A stretch of DNA of 64,000 bases from Deltaproteobacteria bacterium (GTDB lineage: Bacteria > Desulfobacterota > Desulfobacteria > Desulfobacterales > G020354645): assembly GCA_020354645.1 (NCBI GenBank), contig CP070652.1, positions 832,925-896,924 of the forward strand, read 5' to 3'. This document shows positions 8,802 through 17,634 of the stretch, piece by piece. How positions within the stretch are numbered: position 1 is the first letter of the stretch; the number at the start of each line of letters is the position of its first letter. The position numbers and the translations under genes were made by a program. The notes beneath the pieces are model-generated. The model saw nothing but the letters and a program-made list of their open reading frames with translations, was not told the DNA's origin and did no database searches.

Positions 8802-9403
8802 TTAATGCCCCCTTGGAAACAATAGAAAAGATGATAGTAGCTAAAGGAAATAGGATCTATACACAGCGTCGTAATAAATTGCGTATTCGCCCTTTGAATC
8901 GTTGATTTTAAAGCCACCAGATAAGGTCAAAATCCAGAACGCTGTGTATGTATGTGCAATGATTTATGTCGTTCTGTATACTTTAGTATGGTAGGTACTT
9001 AATAAAAATGGGCCGTTGTGTCAATATGGATCATTTTTCCGGATCAGAAACGAGGACATTTTTGCAAGATCAAGGGCACTTCCGACAATAGGCGGATGTG
9101 GACAGCTGTCAGGCTGCCCGAAGGGCGAACCCGCCAAATGGCGGGCGAGTCAAAACAAAGGATTGCGCGAAGGCGTAAATTTAGTACGCCGCCCCGGTTA
9201 AATTCGCTTCGCATTTAACGGGGCGGATACAAATATTGTTAAATTCATGAAAAACTTAAGTTGCTTTCCATGAGTGAGGATTTTTTTCGATAGACAAGGC
9301 CGCACAAAGGTTTTTACCGAGGCGTATATGCTAATACGCCGCAGGTGGAAACCTGCGGAGAACGCAGTCTATCGGAAAAAAGACCGCTCAGGGGAAGTAA
9401 CTT
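8802..9403. repeat. Non-coding stretch with two structured repeats
   Basis: No gene is supported in this 600-bp gap. GCCCCG-GTTAAAT (9191-9203) pairs with ATTTAACGGGGC (9213-9224) around a CGCTTCG loop and resembles the hairpin at 7756-7803. A larger palindrome has 15-bp arms with one mismatch (TTTTTTTCGATAGAC at 9281-9295 against 9367-9381). It encloses two further hairpins: GGCGTAT/ATACGCC near 9322-9341 and CGCAGGT/ACCTGCG near 9341-9358. The palindrome lies just beyond the 3' end of nfnB but has no T run on that strand, so it is not a standard terminator. Confidence 0.55.
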
Positions 9404-10825
9404 TTACCAGCCCCAGGTTAAGTAATCATCTATCGAATTGGCTGCAATCCTGCCGGCACCCATGGCCAGAATGACGGTTGCCGACCCGGTGACAATGTCG
9501 CCGCCGGCCCACACCCCTTTTTTGGTGGTTTTGCCGGTTTTGGGATCGGCCTGGATATAGCCCCATTTGTTCAACGCCAGCCCTTCGGTAGACTGGGTCA
9601 ACAGCGGATTGGCGCCGGCACCCACAGCCACAATGACCAGATCGCACTCCAGCTCAAACTCCGAGCCTTCCATGGGAACCGGTCTGCGACGCCCGGAATC
9701 ATCGGGTTCGCCCAGTTCCATCTTCAGGCATTCCATACCGACAACCCGCCCTTGATCATTACCGATGAACTTGGTTGGGGCAGCCAGGAAAAAGAATTCA
9801 ACGCCTTCTTCTTCGGCATGGTGAACCTCGGCGTCCCTGGCGGGCACCTCTGTTCTTGACCGCCGATAAACAATTCTTGAGTTTTCAGCGCCCAAACGCA
9901 AGGCCGTACGGGCGGAATCCATGGCGACGTTTCCGGCACCCAGCGTAACCACATTTCTGCCCCGGATAATGGGTGTATCATACTCGGGAAAACGATAGGC
10001 TTTCATGAGATTGGAACGTGTCAGGTATTCATTGGCAGAATAAATGCCGATAAGGTTTTTACCCGGAATATTCAAAAGGATCGGCAAACCCGCACCGACC
10101 CCAATGAAGACGGCATCGTAGCCATCTTCAAAAAGTTCATTTATCGAAACCGTCCTTCCGACCACCTGGTTGCATTCTACCTTAACCCCCAGCCTTTCAA
10201 GGAAATTGATTTCCTGGGCCACGATCTCTTTCGGCAGTCTGAACTCCGGAATACCATAGAGAAGAACCCCGCCGGGTTTATGAAAAGCTTCAAAGACCGT
10301 AATTTCATAACCTTTCACAATCAAATCTCCGGCAACCGTCAGGCCGGCCGGTCCGGAACCCACAATGGCAACCTTTTTGCCTTTGGGTTCGGCTTTCGGC
10401 GGTAAATCCCCCGTACCATTTTCCCTTTCCCAATCGGCTGCAAACCGCTCCAAGTTGCCGATGGCAACCGGTTCTCCCTTTTTGCCGACAATGCAGACAC
10501 CTTCGCATTGTATTTCCTGGGGGCATACCCGCCCGCAAATCGCCGGCAGACTGTTTCTTTCCCATAATTTTCTAATGGATTTGGTAAATTCACCTTCTTT
10601 GATAAGCCTGATAAAGCCTGGAATATCTATTTCGACCGGACAACCCGCGATACAAGCGGGTTTTTTGCATTGCAGGCATCTCTCAGCCTCTTTCATAGCG
10701 GTTTCCGGACTGTATCCAAAAGGAACCTCTTCAAAGTTCTTGGCCCGGAGTTCGGGTTCCTGCTCGGGCATCGGTTGCCGGGGAATCTTTTCTCTTTTGA
10801 CTTTCTTGGTTTCTTGTTCCACCAT
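9404..10825 (-). CDS. nfnB: NADPH-dependent ferredoxin:NAD transhydrogenase large subunit (NfnB / GltA-type)
   Basis: A 473-residue flavoprotein of the glutamate-synthase small-subunit family. The N-terminal iron-sulfur domain has CLQCKKPACIAGCP (about 52-65) and CGRVCPQEIQCEGVC (about 98-112), the ligands of two [4Fe-4S] clusters. An FAD-binding GSGPAGLTVAGDL follows near 157, and a second, NADP-binding GAGNVAMDSARTALR near 295. Placed 97 bp downstream of an NfnA-like FAD/[2Fe-2S] subunit, it most likely forms the electron-bifurcating Nfn complex (NADPH with ferredoxin and NAD) rather than glutamate synthase, since no large glutamate synthase subunit is present. The related alternative name is sulfide dehydrogenase SudA. 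Cytoplasmic. Confidence 0.9.
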   Translation of the reverse strand: MVEQETKKVKREKIPRQPMPEQEPELRAKNFEEVPFGYSPETAMKEAERCLQCKKPACIAGCPVEIDIPGFIRLIKEGEFTKSIRKLWERNSLPAICGRVCPQEIQCEGVCIVGKKGEPVAIGNLERFAADWERENGTGDLPPKAEPKGKKVAIVGSGPAGLTVAGDLIVKGYEITVFEAFHKPGGVLLYGIPEFRLPKEIVAQEINFLERLGVKVECNQVVGRTVSINELFEDGYDAVFIGVGAGLPILLNIPGKNLIGIYSANEYLTRSNLMKAYRFPEYDTPIIRGRNVVTLGAGNVAMDSARTALRLGAENSRIVYRRSRTEVPARDAEVHHAEEEGVEFFFLAAPTKFIGNDQGRVVGMECLKMELGEPDDSGRRRPVPMEGSEFELECDLVIVAVGAGANPLLTQSTEGLALNKWGYIQADPKTGKTTKKGVWAGGDIVTGSATVILAMGAGRIAANSIDDYLTWGW

Positions 10826-10922
10826 ATTAACTGCCCTCCAAATAAACCGTTATCTCTTATTAACAGGCCTGAGCATAACAACGACATCCGTCTCTGATAT
10901 AAAATTTAACAAGCCGCCGAGA

Positions 10923-11756
10923 TTATTGTGGATTCAACATGCAAAAGTCATTATAGCACTGTTGCTCATGCTCGCAATAAGCCTGCAGCCGGAGCATTAA
11001 TTCGTCATAATCAACCTTGTGACCATCAAATTCAGGACCGTCGACACATGCAAACTTTGTTTGATCCCCAACTGTTACACGACAGCCCCCGCACATGCCT
11101 GTTCCGTCCACCATGATCGGGTTCAAGCTGACAATGGTCTTCACACCGTATTCCTGCGTCAGCTTGGAAACGAACTTCATCATCGGCACCGGTCCGATGG
11201 CCACTACCAACTGCGTATCACCTTTATCCAGAACGTCTTTCAAGGCATCCGTTACAAATCCCTTGCGACCATAGGAACCATCATCCGTTGTGATCAAAAG
11301 CTCGTGTGAAACGGCTTTCATTTTGTCTTCTAAAATGAGCAGATCTTTGCTTCGCGCACCGATAATCGATGTAACATGGTTTCCGATTTCCTTTAGCGCC
11401 CGGGTAATAGGGTGCAGCACGGCGATACCGGTTCCGCCGCCCACACAGACGACGTTGCCGACTTTTTCAACATCCGTCGGCTTCCCCAGCGGCCCGATAA
11501 TATCCTGGTAACCCTCCCCAACCATCAGGGTCTTAAAGAGGGCGGTGGACTTACCAACAACCATGTAAATGACGGTTATGGTCCCCTTTTCAGGATCGGT
11601 TTCTGCCATGGTCAACGGAATGCGCTCTCCGGTTTCGTTGGCTTTCAAGATCACGAACTGACCGGGTTTTGCTTTTCGGGCTATCAAAGGGGCCTCAATT
11701 TCGTTTAAAATGACGGTACCTTCTGACATTTCTTCACGTTTTACAATCTTGAACAT
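10923..11756 (-). CDS. nfnA: NADH-dependent ferredoxin:NADP oxidoreductase small subunit (NfnA / SudB-type)
   Basis: A 277-residue member of the dihydroorotate-dehydrogenase electron-transfer subunit family. A ferredoxin-reductase-like FAD domain occupies the N-terminal 95 residues (PLTMAETDPEKGTITVIYMVVG is the flavin-contact region) and an NAD-binding domain with VCVGGGTGIAVLHPI (about 104-118) follows. The C-terminal CGGCRVTVGDQTKFACVDGPEFDGHKVD carries the three clustered [2Fe-2S] cysteines plus Cys221-type ligand of this family. It is the first gene of the nfnA-nfnB pair. In Nfn, this subunit exchanges electrons with NAD(H) while NfnB handles NADPH and ferredoxin. Good ribosome-binding site GGAGGT before ATG 11756. 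Confidence 0.9.
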   Translation of the reverse strand: MFKIVKREEMSEGTVILNEIEAPLIARKAKPGQFVILKANETGERIPLTMAETDPEKGTITVIYMVVGKSTALFKTLMVGEGYQDIIGPLGKPTDVEKVGNVVCVGGGTGIAVLHPITRALKEIGNHVTSIIGARSKDLLILEDKMKAVSHELLITTDDGSYGRKGFVTDALKDVLDKGDTQLVVAIGPVPMMKFVSKLTQEYGVKTIVSLNPIMVDGTGMCGGCRVTVGDQTKFACVDGPEFDGHKVDYDELMLRLQAYCEHEQQCYNDFCMLNPQ

Positions 11757-12116
11757 TACAGACCTCCAAATATATTCGTTATAAAATTATAAAATCTTTT
11801 TCGAACTTAGAAAACAACCATCACAAAGATGCCTTGTTCATTTGACGGTCGATTCGGATTAATAGAATACCGGGGTTCCAACAGTCGCCAAAGAATATTA
11901 GTGAACAAACTTTTTTTAGTCTCAAAAAAATTGTATTAAATCAAGTTCAAAAATAAAGAAAATTATGTATAACAAAGTTTACTTGGGACCAATTCTGCGT
12001 GAAATAGGGTAGAGTAACAGCCATGAGTTTCCCATTCATAAATGAGGTATTTTTGGGGTACGCCCCCAGGGCTCTTGGGCGGACGCATCGGAAAAATAAC
12101 CACTTATGATGGGAAA
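11757..12116. other. Intergenic region between VWA gene 3' end and nfnA start
   Basis: No gene is supported. The nfnA-nfnB promoter must lie here on the minus strand, but no clear -35/-10 pair stands out in the A/T-rich part (11890-11980). A small CGCCC/GGGCG hairpin lies at 12061-12081, without a T run. Confidence 0.35.
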
Positions 12117-13307
12117 CTATTTGGTCATGAGATGCGCCACCGCCTTCTCCAACCCATCAATGGAAAGCTCAAACATGGGGAAAATCTCACGGATGACATT
12201 AATGGTCTGGGTATATCCCCACATACCTGAGGTGATCGGGTTGAGCCAGACAGCGTGCGGAAAAGTTTTGGCGAGAAATTTCAAGCACTCGATGCTTGGC
12301 CTGCCGCTGCGTTCTTCAAGATGGATTGACCCGTCTGCTGCCATGAGTTCGTAGGGTGCCATACTGGCATCTCCGACCACAATAAAACGGGTCTCCCTGC
12401 CAAACCGAACCAGCTCTTCGATATACTGAGGCTTTTTGAATCGTGCCGGATCTTCCCACAACGTGCTGTAAATTGTGTTATGAAAAAAATAAGTTTTTAA
12501 ATCCTTAAATTGGGCCCGGGAATAATCAAAAAGGGTCTGGACAACCATCACGTAGGGATCCATAGAGTACCCGCCGTTATCAATGGCGAGTATCACCTTG
12601 AGCCGGTCTTTCAAGCTCCGGTCAAAAACGATCTCAATTTCGCCCCCGTTTTTCATGGTTTGGTACAAGGTGGCATCTATATTTATCTGATCCTGAGGGC
12701 CAACCGGCACCATGTTTCGCAGCCGTTTCAAGGCTTCGCCCATCATGGCCTGGGTTAGGGGGCCGCTCAATGAATAATCTTTGTACCTGCGATCCATGGC
12801 CACCTTTACGGCTGATTTGTTGCGAGAAACACCGCCGACGCGCATGCCGCCCGGATGATATCCCGAATGACCCACCGGTGATGTCCCGCCGGTTCCGATC
12901 CATCGGTCTCCACCATGGTGGGCTTCGGTCTGCTCTCGCAGCCGCTCCTTGAAATATTCGATGAGCTCTTCCGGACTCAGTTTGTTTAACTCCGACTCGT
13001 CTATCCCCATGGCATCGGCGAGGGCCTCAGGCTCTTTGAGCCAGTACTCGAGCAGCGCCCGGGCAATCTCGTCGAACTCAACTCCTGTATAATCCGGCAG
13101 TTCAGCCCCTTGGAAATGGTGGGCGAAAACCTGATCAAAAAGATCAAAATACCGTTCACTTTTAACCAGAATCGCCCGGGACGACGTATAAAAATCACTC
13201 AGGGTATTGATCAACCCGGTGCGTAACGCCTTATGCAGGGTCAAAAAAGATGTCGGACTGACCGGCACCCCCACGTCCTTTAGGGTATAGAAAAAATCAA
13301 TAAACAT
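12117..13307 (-). CDS. VWA domain-containing protein, CoxE-like
   Basis: A 396-residue protein with a helical N-terminal half and a von Willebrand A-like domain from about residue 205. The metal-site region reads LAIDNGGYSMDPYV, where the usual DxSxS is changed to D-N-G-G-Y-S. A Gly-rich segment (GGTSPVGHSGYHPGGMRVGG, about 145-165) separates the halves. VWA/CoxE proteins work with MoxR AAA ATPases as chaperones for metalloenzyme maturation or cofactor insertion. The MoxR gene lies 300 bp upstream on the same strand, which supports that partnership. No cognate metalloenzyme is adjacent; nfnAB is downstream. Cytoplasmic, no signal peptide. Confidence 0.85.
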   Translation of the reverse strand: MFIDFFYTLKDVGVPVSPTSFLTLHKALRTGLINTLSDFYTSSRAILVKSERYFDLFDQVFAHHFQGAELPDYTGVEFDEIARALLEYWLKEPEALADAMGIDESELNKLSPEELIEYFKERLREQTEAHHGGDRWIGTGGTSPVGHSGYHPGGMRVGGVSRNKSAVKVAMDRRYKDYSLSGPLTQAMMGEALKRLRNMVPVGPQDQINIDATLYQTMKNGGEIEIVFDRSLKDRLKVILAIDNGGYSMDPYVMVVQTLFDYSRAQFKDLKTYFFHNTIYSTLWEDPARFKKPQYIEELVRFGRETRFIVVGDASMAPYELMAADGSIHLEERSGRPSIECLKFLAKTFPHAVWLNPITSGMWGYTQTINVIREIFPMFELSIDGLEKAVAHLMTK

Positions 13308-13393
13308 CCCTTATTCATTCCTTTACAGACAAACGCGAATCATGCAGTCGCCATCGAAAAATGTTAGTTGTGTGCTTTTTATCCCATGATTCA

Positions 13394-13441
13394 AATCCGA
13401 AGCACGAAATGCGAAACAAATTCAACCGACCAAAATTCAAA
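13394..13441. repeat. Dispersed A/T-rich CGAA repeat, copy 1
   Basis: The pattern AATCCGAA-CACGAAAT-CGAAACAA, then CCAAAATTCAAA, recurs at 50750-50806 with about 75 percent agreement by eye. It lies in the MoxR-VWA spacer, which also holds further TTCGAA and ATTTGAATTTCG words near 13508-13545. Degenerate words of this type look like a dispersed non-coding repeat. Confidence 0.45.
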
Positions 13442-13606
13442 CTTTAGAAATTGAGTGGTCTGTGAAATGATCCGTATACTGATAGCGAGCGGTTTTGAAC
13501 ATTGTATATTCGAATTTGGAGATTTGAATTTCGAATTTATTCACTAGTCCAAAATAAAAATCATGGACTAAAACCAAGATTATTGCATTTCAATATCATT
13601 GTCAGT

Positions 13607-14461
13607 CTACAAAACTCTTCGTCGCTCTATATACTGCGCGGCTCTCCGATAATCCTGACTTTTTTTGAACAGCACTCCCAGAAAGGGCACTTCACCTTCT
13701 GCAAGTCTCTCCGGTTTAAAATCCGGGTCGGCCTTGAGCGCTCTTATCCAGTTGATTAACTCCCGGGTTGCCGGCCGTTTTTCGACGGCGTCGACATCCC
13801 GCAGGTTGTAAAATGTTCCGATGGCGTTTTCGATAAGTTCCGCGTCCAAACCCGGGAAGTGTACACCGATTATTTCTCGCATCATAACCGGTTCCGGAAA
13901 AGCAATGTGGTGAAAATTACAGCGACCCAAGAACGGATCTGAAAGGTCTTTTTTTGCATTTGATGTAATAATCATGACCGGTCGGTGCCTGGCTTTAACC
14001 GTTTTATCGATCTCGATGATGTCGAATTCCATCTGATCCAACACATCGAGCATGTCATCCTGGAAATCGCTATCCGCTTTGTCAATCTCGTCGATTAAAA
14101 GAACGGTTCTGGACATCGCGGTGAACGCCTGACCGATCTTACCCATTCTTATATAATCTTCGATGTTACTGACATCCCGGCTGGAGTCGCCAAACCGGCT
14201 GTCGTTTAGTCGTGTCAAGGTGTCATACTGGTACAACGCATCTACCAATTTCATGCTCGATTTTACGTTCAGTACAATAAGGGGCATTTCCAAACTCTCG
14301 GCAATGGCATGGGCCAGCATCGTTTTACCGGTGCCCGGCTCCCCTTTCAGCAAAAGCGGCATTTCAAGCGCCATGGATATGTTTACAATACTGGCCAGTT
14401 CATCATCCAAAACGTAGCGGGTTGCTCCAGAAAACTTCTCGTTTGTGCTTGCATCAACCAT
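13607..14461 (-). CDS. MoxR-family AAA ATPase
   Basis: A single AAA+ domain of 284 residues. Walker A is GEPGTGKTMLAHA (about 41-53), Walker B is VLLIDEIDKAD near 122, sensor 1 is IITSNAKKDLSD near 168, and the C-terminal lid follows. MoxR proteins remodel or mature target enzymes together with VWA proteins, and the VWA gene follows downstream. The open frame extends to 14551, but ATG 14461 has a GAGGT site 7 bases away and gives the family-like N-terminus VDASTNEKFSGATRYVLDDELA, so I prefer it. Like the VWA gene it is not next to an obvious client. Confidence 0.88.
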   Translation of the reverse strand: MVDASTNEKFSGATRYVLDDELASIVNISMALEMPLLLKGEPGTGKTMLAHAIAESLEMPLIVLNVKSSMKLVDALYQYDTLTRLNDSRFGDSSRDVSNIEDYIRMGKIGQAFTAMSRTVLLIDEIDKADSDFQDDMLDVLDQMEFDIIEIDKTVKARHRPVMIITSNAKKDLSDPFLGRCNFHHIAFPEPVMMREIIGVHFPGLDAELIENAIGTFYNLRDVDAVEKRPATRELINWIRALKADPDFKPERLAEGEVPFLGVLFKKSQDYRRAAQYIERRRVL

Positions 14462-14696
14462 CGATAACCTCATTTCCAGCTTGTGTGATATAATTAAAAA
14501 AAACGGACAGGAATCACGGCACGAATCTGTCCAACCATCGATCCTAACCAAATGCTGTTCATCAATTTTTTATTTGGCGTGATTGTGGAAAAAATATTCC
14601 TCACCACGTCCGGCCTTTGAGGAAACGTTATTTTACCAATCACAATAAATCTTACAAATTCCAGGGGTCGCGCAATCTTTTTAGGCCATCAAATAT

Positions 14697-15764
14697 TCAC
14701 AGCCGTTTCACCTGTTCAGATACTTCCCGGGTCATTCTAAGCACCTTTTTCGCAAGGTCAAGGCTCAAAGACCCTGCGCCACAGCTCGGAGTTATAAGGG
14801 ATTGGGCCAATATTCTGGATCTGTCGATACCGAGTGCTTCTATGGCCCTGGCTTTCTCATCCCACAGAGCCACCAGAGAATCTGTTGTTTCTTTTTCAAT
14901 ATCTTCGGCATTGCCGGTGGGAACGATTCCCCAGGCCAGAATTTTTCCGGATTCGATAAACTTCCTGATCAGGTCGGGGTAGAGTATAAACCGATCAAAA
15001 TAAGAATATGCATCAAAGCTCACAATTTCAGCCGGAGATTCCAAAACCAGCGACCAATCGGTATTGGCGCAGACATGCACGCCGGCCAGTGCCCCCTCCG
15101 ACTGCACGGCTTCCATCACTTCTGCAAAACAGACATTTATCTCATCATGTGATATGCTGATAAATTCCGATGTGCCATACCCCGCAAGGGCAGGTTCATC
15201 GAAAAAAATTATTACCGGACAGTCCAGGCTCGAAAGCTGACGGGCCTGCCATTTGGCCTTCAAGGCGATAAGCTTCACAGCGACATCTCGGATTTGTTCA
15301 TTGTAAAAAATAGCGTTTTTATTCTGATCATGGACGCCGGTGGTAAATGTTATGGGGCCGGTAATTTGACCCTTGACCGCAACCGGCGGTGAAGACAGTG
15401 ATTTTGAACGCACCATAAACGCCGTAAATCCTTTGGCAGTCTCTGTCGTGAGGACAAATCGGGTATGATCCAAATCTTTTTCCCCGTCTGCAACGGCCAT
15501 ATACTCTTCATAAAATTCCAGTATTTGATCATCAAAATTTTCTGCGGCTGTATTGATGAAAACCTTGTCATTTTCGAGGATAAGACCCGGCAAACCCGGC
15601 ATAAATTGAGGGATCATTCTTTCCTGCGGAAATGACGGCAGTTGAACCCAAAGCGGGATTTCCGGGGTGTGATTGAATACAAGTTCCAGGGCCTCCCCAT
15701 GATCCTGCAGCGGCAGACTTCCAATCAATAGCGGCAGTGTATTGGCCTGAAAGCGAGCGGGCAT
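14697..15764 (-). CDS. Stand-alone MetE-core (cobalamin-independent methionine synthase C-domain) methyltransferase
   Basis: A 355-residue UROD/MetE-like TIM barrel. The zinc-site pattern of MetE is visible: His230-Ala? no, His230-Val-Cys232 in GVHVCANTDW, Glu190 in FFDEPALAGYG, and a C-terminal Cys328 in LITPSCGAGSL. The MetE N-terminal folate-binding barrel is absent. Such core-MetE proteins in anaerobes are thought to take a methyl group from a donor other than free methyl-folate-triglutamate, possibly a corrinoid protein. The zinc motif supports thiol or homocysteine methylation. The corrinoid methyl-transfer island starts 4 kb away, though on the other strand. AGGAG precedes ATG 15764. 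Confidence 0.75.
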   Translation of the reverse strand: MPARFQANTLPLLIGSLPLQDHGEALELVFNHTPEIPLWVQLPSFPQERMIPQFMPGLPGLILENDKVFINTAAENFDDQILEFYEEYMAVADGEKDLDHTRFVLTTETAKGFTAFMVRSKSLSSPPVAVKGQITGPITFTTGVHDQNKNAIFYNEQIRDVAVKLIALKAKWQARQLSSLDCPVIIFFDEPALAGYGTSEFISISHDEINVCFAEVMEAVQSEGALAGVHVCANTDWSLVLESPAEIVSFDAYSYFDRFILYPDLIRKFIESGKILAWGIVPTGNAEDIEKETTDSLVALWDEKARAIEALGIDRSRILAQSLITPSCGAGSLSLDLAKKVLRMTREVSEQVKRL

Positions 15765-15983
15765 ACTGGACTCCTTTGTATAAAACGGTTCAAAATTTCC
15801 ATCTCAAAAATCTAAATAGACTATCATGAGTTTCAAAACTTTACAAGCTGCCCACAAGAATTCCATTTATCGATGTGTCGGTAAATTTTACAACTCATAA
15901 ATTTTATGCACAACCTCACCTTGGATGGAAACAACCTTATAAATTCGCGCCAAGTAGAAGGACCGGTCGCAAGGGGGAAAAGA
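15765..15983. other. Intergenic region upstream of the MetE-core gene
   Basis: A/T-rich spacer between two divergent genes; no gene, repeat or clear minus-strand promoter could be supported. A plus-strand promoter follows at 15984. Confidence 0.3.
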
Positions 15984-16012
15984 TTGACACGTCCCTAGCC
16001 GGATGTTATATG
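15984..16012 (+). promoter_or_regulatory. Sigma-70-type promoter for the Cys-rich gene and tatA
   Basis: TTGACA (15984-15989), 17-bp spacer and TATATG (16007-16012). Transcription would begin near 16019, about 150 nt before the GTG start of the downstream gene. Confidence 0.6.
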
Positions 16013-16166
16013 TTTATTTTAGCAGATCCCAAGAAAACTTCTTCCCCCGGGTAATCTTGCCTTTTTGTCATGGAAGTCGTTCGCTTTTTTCTTGGAAATC
16101 TGATGGGACTTGGTTAATGTGACCTAAGTGAAACCAGAAATTTTTTCAAACGGATGAAGGCATACT

Positions 16167-16580
16167 GTGGCTGATATCATATCCATTAATGGTAAGCTGG
16201 CTCTGGCCAAGGAAAAAAGGACCGCATTAATCAGAAAGCGGAAAATCCAGGCCGTCCAGAAAGTATTTCAGTGTACTCAGTGTGCCTACAAGTGCGAGAA
16301 GTGTGGCACGCAAATTAGTCAAGATCCTGCTGATCAAAACGAGAGTTTGTGCAATATCCGGGTACCTTACCGCCTTTGTGAGAGCTGTGCAGAAGAATAT
16401 ATCGATTACATCGAACGACATAAAGGCGGCGGAGACCAGGAATGTTATTGGCACAATGACGCATGGCTTGCGCTATGGAAAAGCTGGATTGATTACATGG
16501 GTGCTATCGATCGCTATCTGAAGTCAAAAGAGTTCACTCAGCTTTTAAAAGAGCTGAGACAAACCAGTACCGATGAATAG
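16167..16580 (+). CDS. Hypothetical Cys-rich (putative zinc-ribbon) protein
   Basis: A 137-residue soluble protein beginning with GTG. A basic helical N-terminus (residues 1-32) is followed by CTQCAYKCEKCG (about 36-47) and a second pair CESCAEEY near 74, which together look like a treble-clef or ribbon-type zinc site. The C-terminal half is Trp-rich and helical (WHNDAWLALWKSWIDYMGAI). I do not recognise the family. It sits immediately upstream of tatA (9-bp gap) under the same promoter, so it may act in the same process, for example handling a Tat substrate, but that is only inferred from position. Confidence 0.7.
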   Translation: MADIISINGKLALAKEKRTALIRKRKIQAVQKVFQCTQCAYKCEKCGTQISQDPADQNESLCNIRVPYRLCESCAEEYIDYIERHKGGGDQECYWHNDAWLALWKSWIDYMGAIDRYLKSKEFTQLLKELRQTSTDE

Positions 16581-16589
16581 GAGGCGTGT

Positions 16590-16772
16590 ATGTTTGGAAT
16601 TGGAATGCCGGAACTGATCATTATATTGGTCATTATCCTGATTATTTTTGGTGCCGGTAAATTGCCGGAAATCGGCGCAGGGATGGGGAAAGCAATAAAG
16701 AATTTTAAGGGCGCTTCTAACGAGGAAGAAAAAAAGGAACCCGAAAAACTGGAAGAGGACAAGAGTAGCTAA
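16590..16772 (+). CDS. tatA: Sec-independent protein translocase TatA/TatE family subunit
   Basis: A 60-residue protein with the family form: one N-terminal membrane helix ([23 protein letters not shown], about residues 6-28), then the [21 protein letters not shown] hinge and amphipathic helix, and a charged Glu/Lys tail. TatA builds the pore that exports folded proteins with twin-arginine signals. In this window NapA and the NrfC-like ferredoxin carry such signals. TatB and TatC are not in the window. GGAGG lies before ATG 16590. Confidence 0.93.
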   Translation: MFGIGMPELIIILVIILIIFGAGKLPEIGAGMGKAIKNFKGASNEEEKKEPEKLEEDKSS

Positions 16773-16829
16773 CAAAGGTATCCTCTCTATTTGAAGGCTC
16801 TGTTTGCACACCTATTTCAATTATGGAAC

Positions 16830-16860
16830 GGGCAGTTTAACGAAACAACCTTAACTGCCC
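16830..16860. other. Hairpin between tatA and ssb
   Basis: GGGCAGTTTAA (16830-16840) pairs with TTAACTGCCC (16851-16860). There is no T run on either strand, so it is a weak terminator candidate between convergent genes. Confidence 0.35.
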
Positions 16861-16976
16861 TTGCCCTCTCAAATTTCCCTCCTGATTTCGCTGACAGTCT
16901 TTCGGGCAAAGCGTCTAACGAAACAGCCAAGTAAAACCGAATAGACCGATTAAAATCTCAGACCCCTCGGTCGGGG

Positions 16977-17405
16977 TTAGAAAGGTATATCATCATCCGG
17001 GGTTTCCGAAATAGAAGATTGCGATTCTGCTGGAGGTGGGCCGCCAAATGAATCGCTGGCCACGGTTGTATCCTTGGACCCTAACATAATCATCTGGTTT
17101 GCAACGATTTCAGTGGTGTAGCGCTTAATGCCTTCTTTGTCTTCCCAATCCCGAGTCTGGATCCGGCCTTCGATATAGACCTGTCTTCCTTTTGCCAGGT
17201 ACTCTCCGCATATCTCACCCAATTTACCGAAGGCAACGATTCGATGCCACTCCGTTCGGGTTTCCTTTTCGCCGTCTTTATTTGTCCAGGTTTCCGAGGT
17301 TGCGATACTGAAGTTTGCCACGGCAACTCCGCTAGGAGTATACCGCATCTCAGGATCTCTGCCCAGATTGCCGATCAGGATTGCCTTGTTTAATCCGTTT
17401 GCCAT
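16977..17405 (-). CDS. ssb: Single-stranded DNA-binding protein
   Basis: A 142-residue SSB. The OB-fold runs from about residue 3 to 108 with the family start [22 protein letters not shown], then [38 protein letters not shown] and QMIMLG. A Gly/Ser/Pro linker follows and the acidic C-terminal tip is DDDIPF, the conserved peptide by which SSB recruits replication and repair partners. Monocistronic on the minus strand with a probable promoter at 17513-17540. Confidence 0.96.
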   Translation of the reverse strand: MANGLNKAILIGNLGRDPEMRYTPSGVAVANFSIATSETWTNKDGEKETRTEWHRIVAFGKLGEICGEYLAKGRQVYIEGRIQTRDWEDKEGIKRYTTEIVANQMIMLGSKDTTVASDSFGGPPPAESQSSISETPDDDIPF

Positions 17406-17512
17406 GATTTACCTCCCTAAGTAAAAAGCCAAGCCCTATGGCACCACTTTGGTGATCCCCAAAGGGGATTCTTGAAGTATGGCGAATAAAATTTAGTTTA
17501 ACCTTGGAGGAT

Positions 17513-17540
17513 AAATACAGAATAAGTTTTGCAAAGTCAA
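17513..17540 (-). promoter_or_regulatory. Probable promoter of ssb
   Basis: On the minus strand TTGACT (17540-17535), a 16-bp spacer and TATTTA (17518-17513), about 108 bp before the ssb start codon. Confidence 0.4.
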
Positions 17541-17634
17541 TCTGATAAAGTTTGGCGCAAAAACTATACTAAAAAGGTTAATCCAATTTCTCAGTGCCTG
17601 TGCATGTGTTATAACCATGATTAAATAGGTTAGT

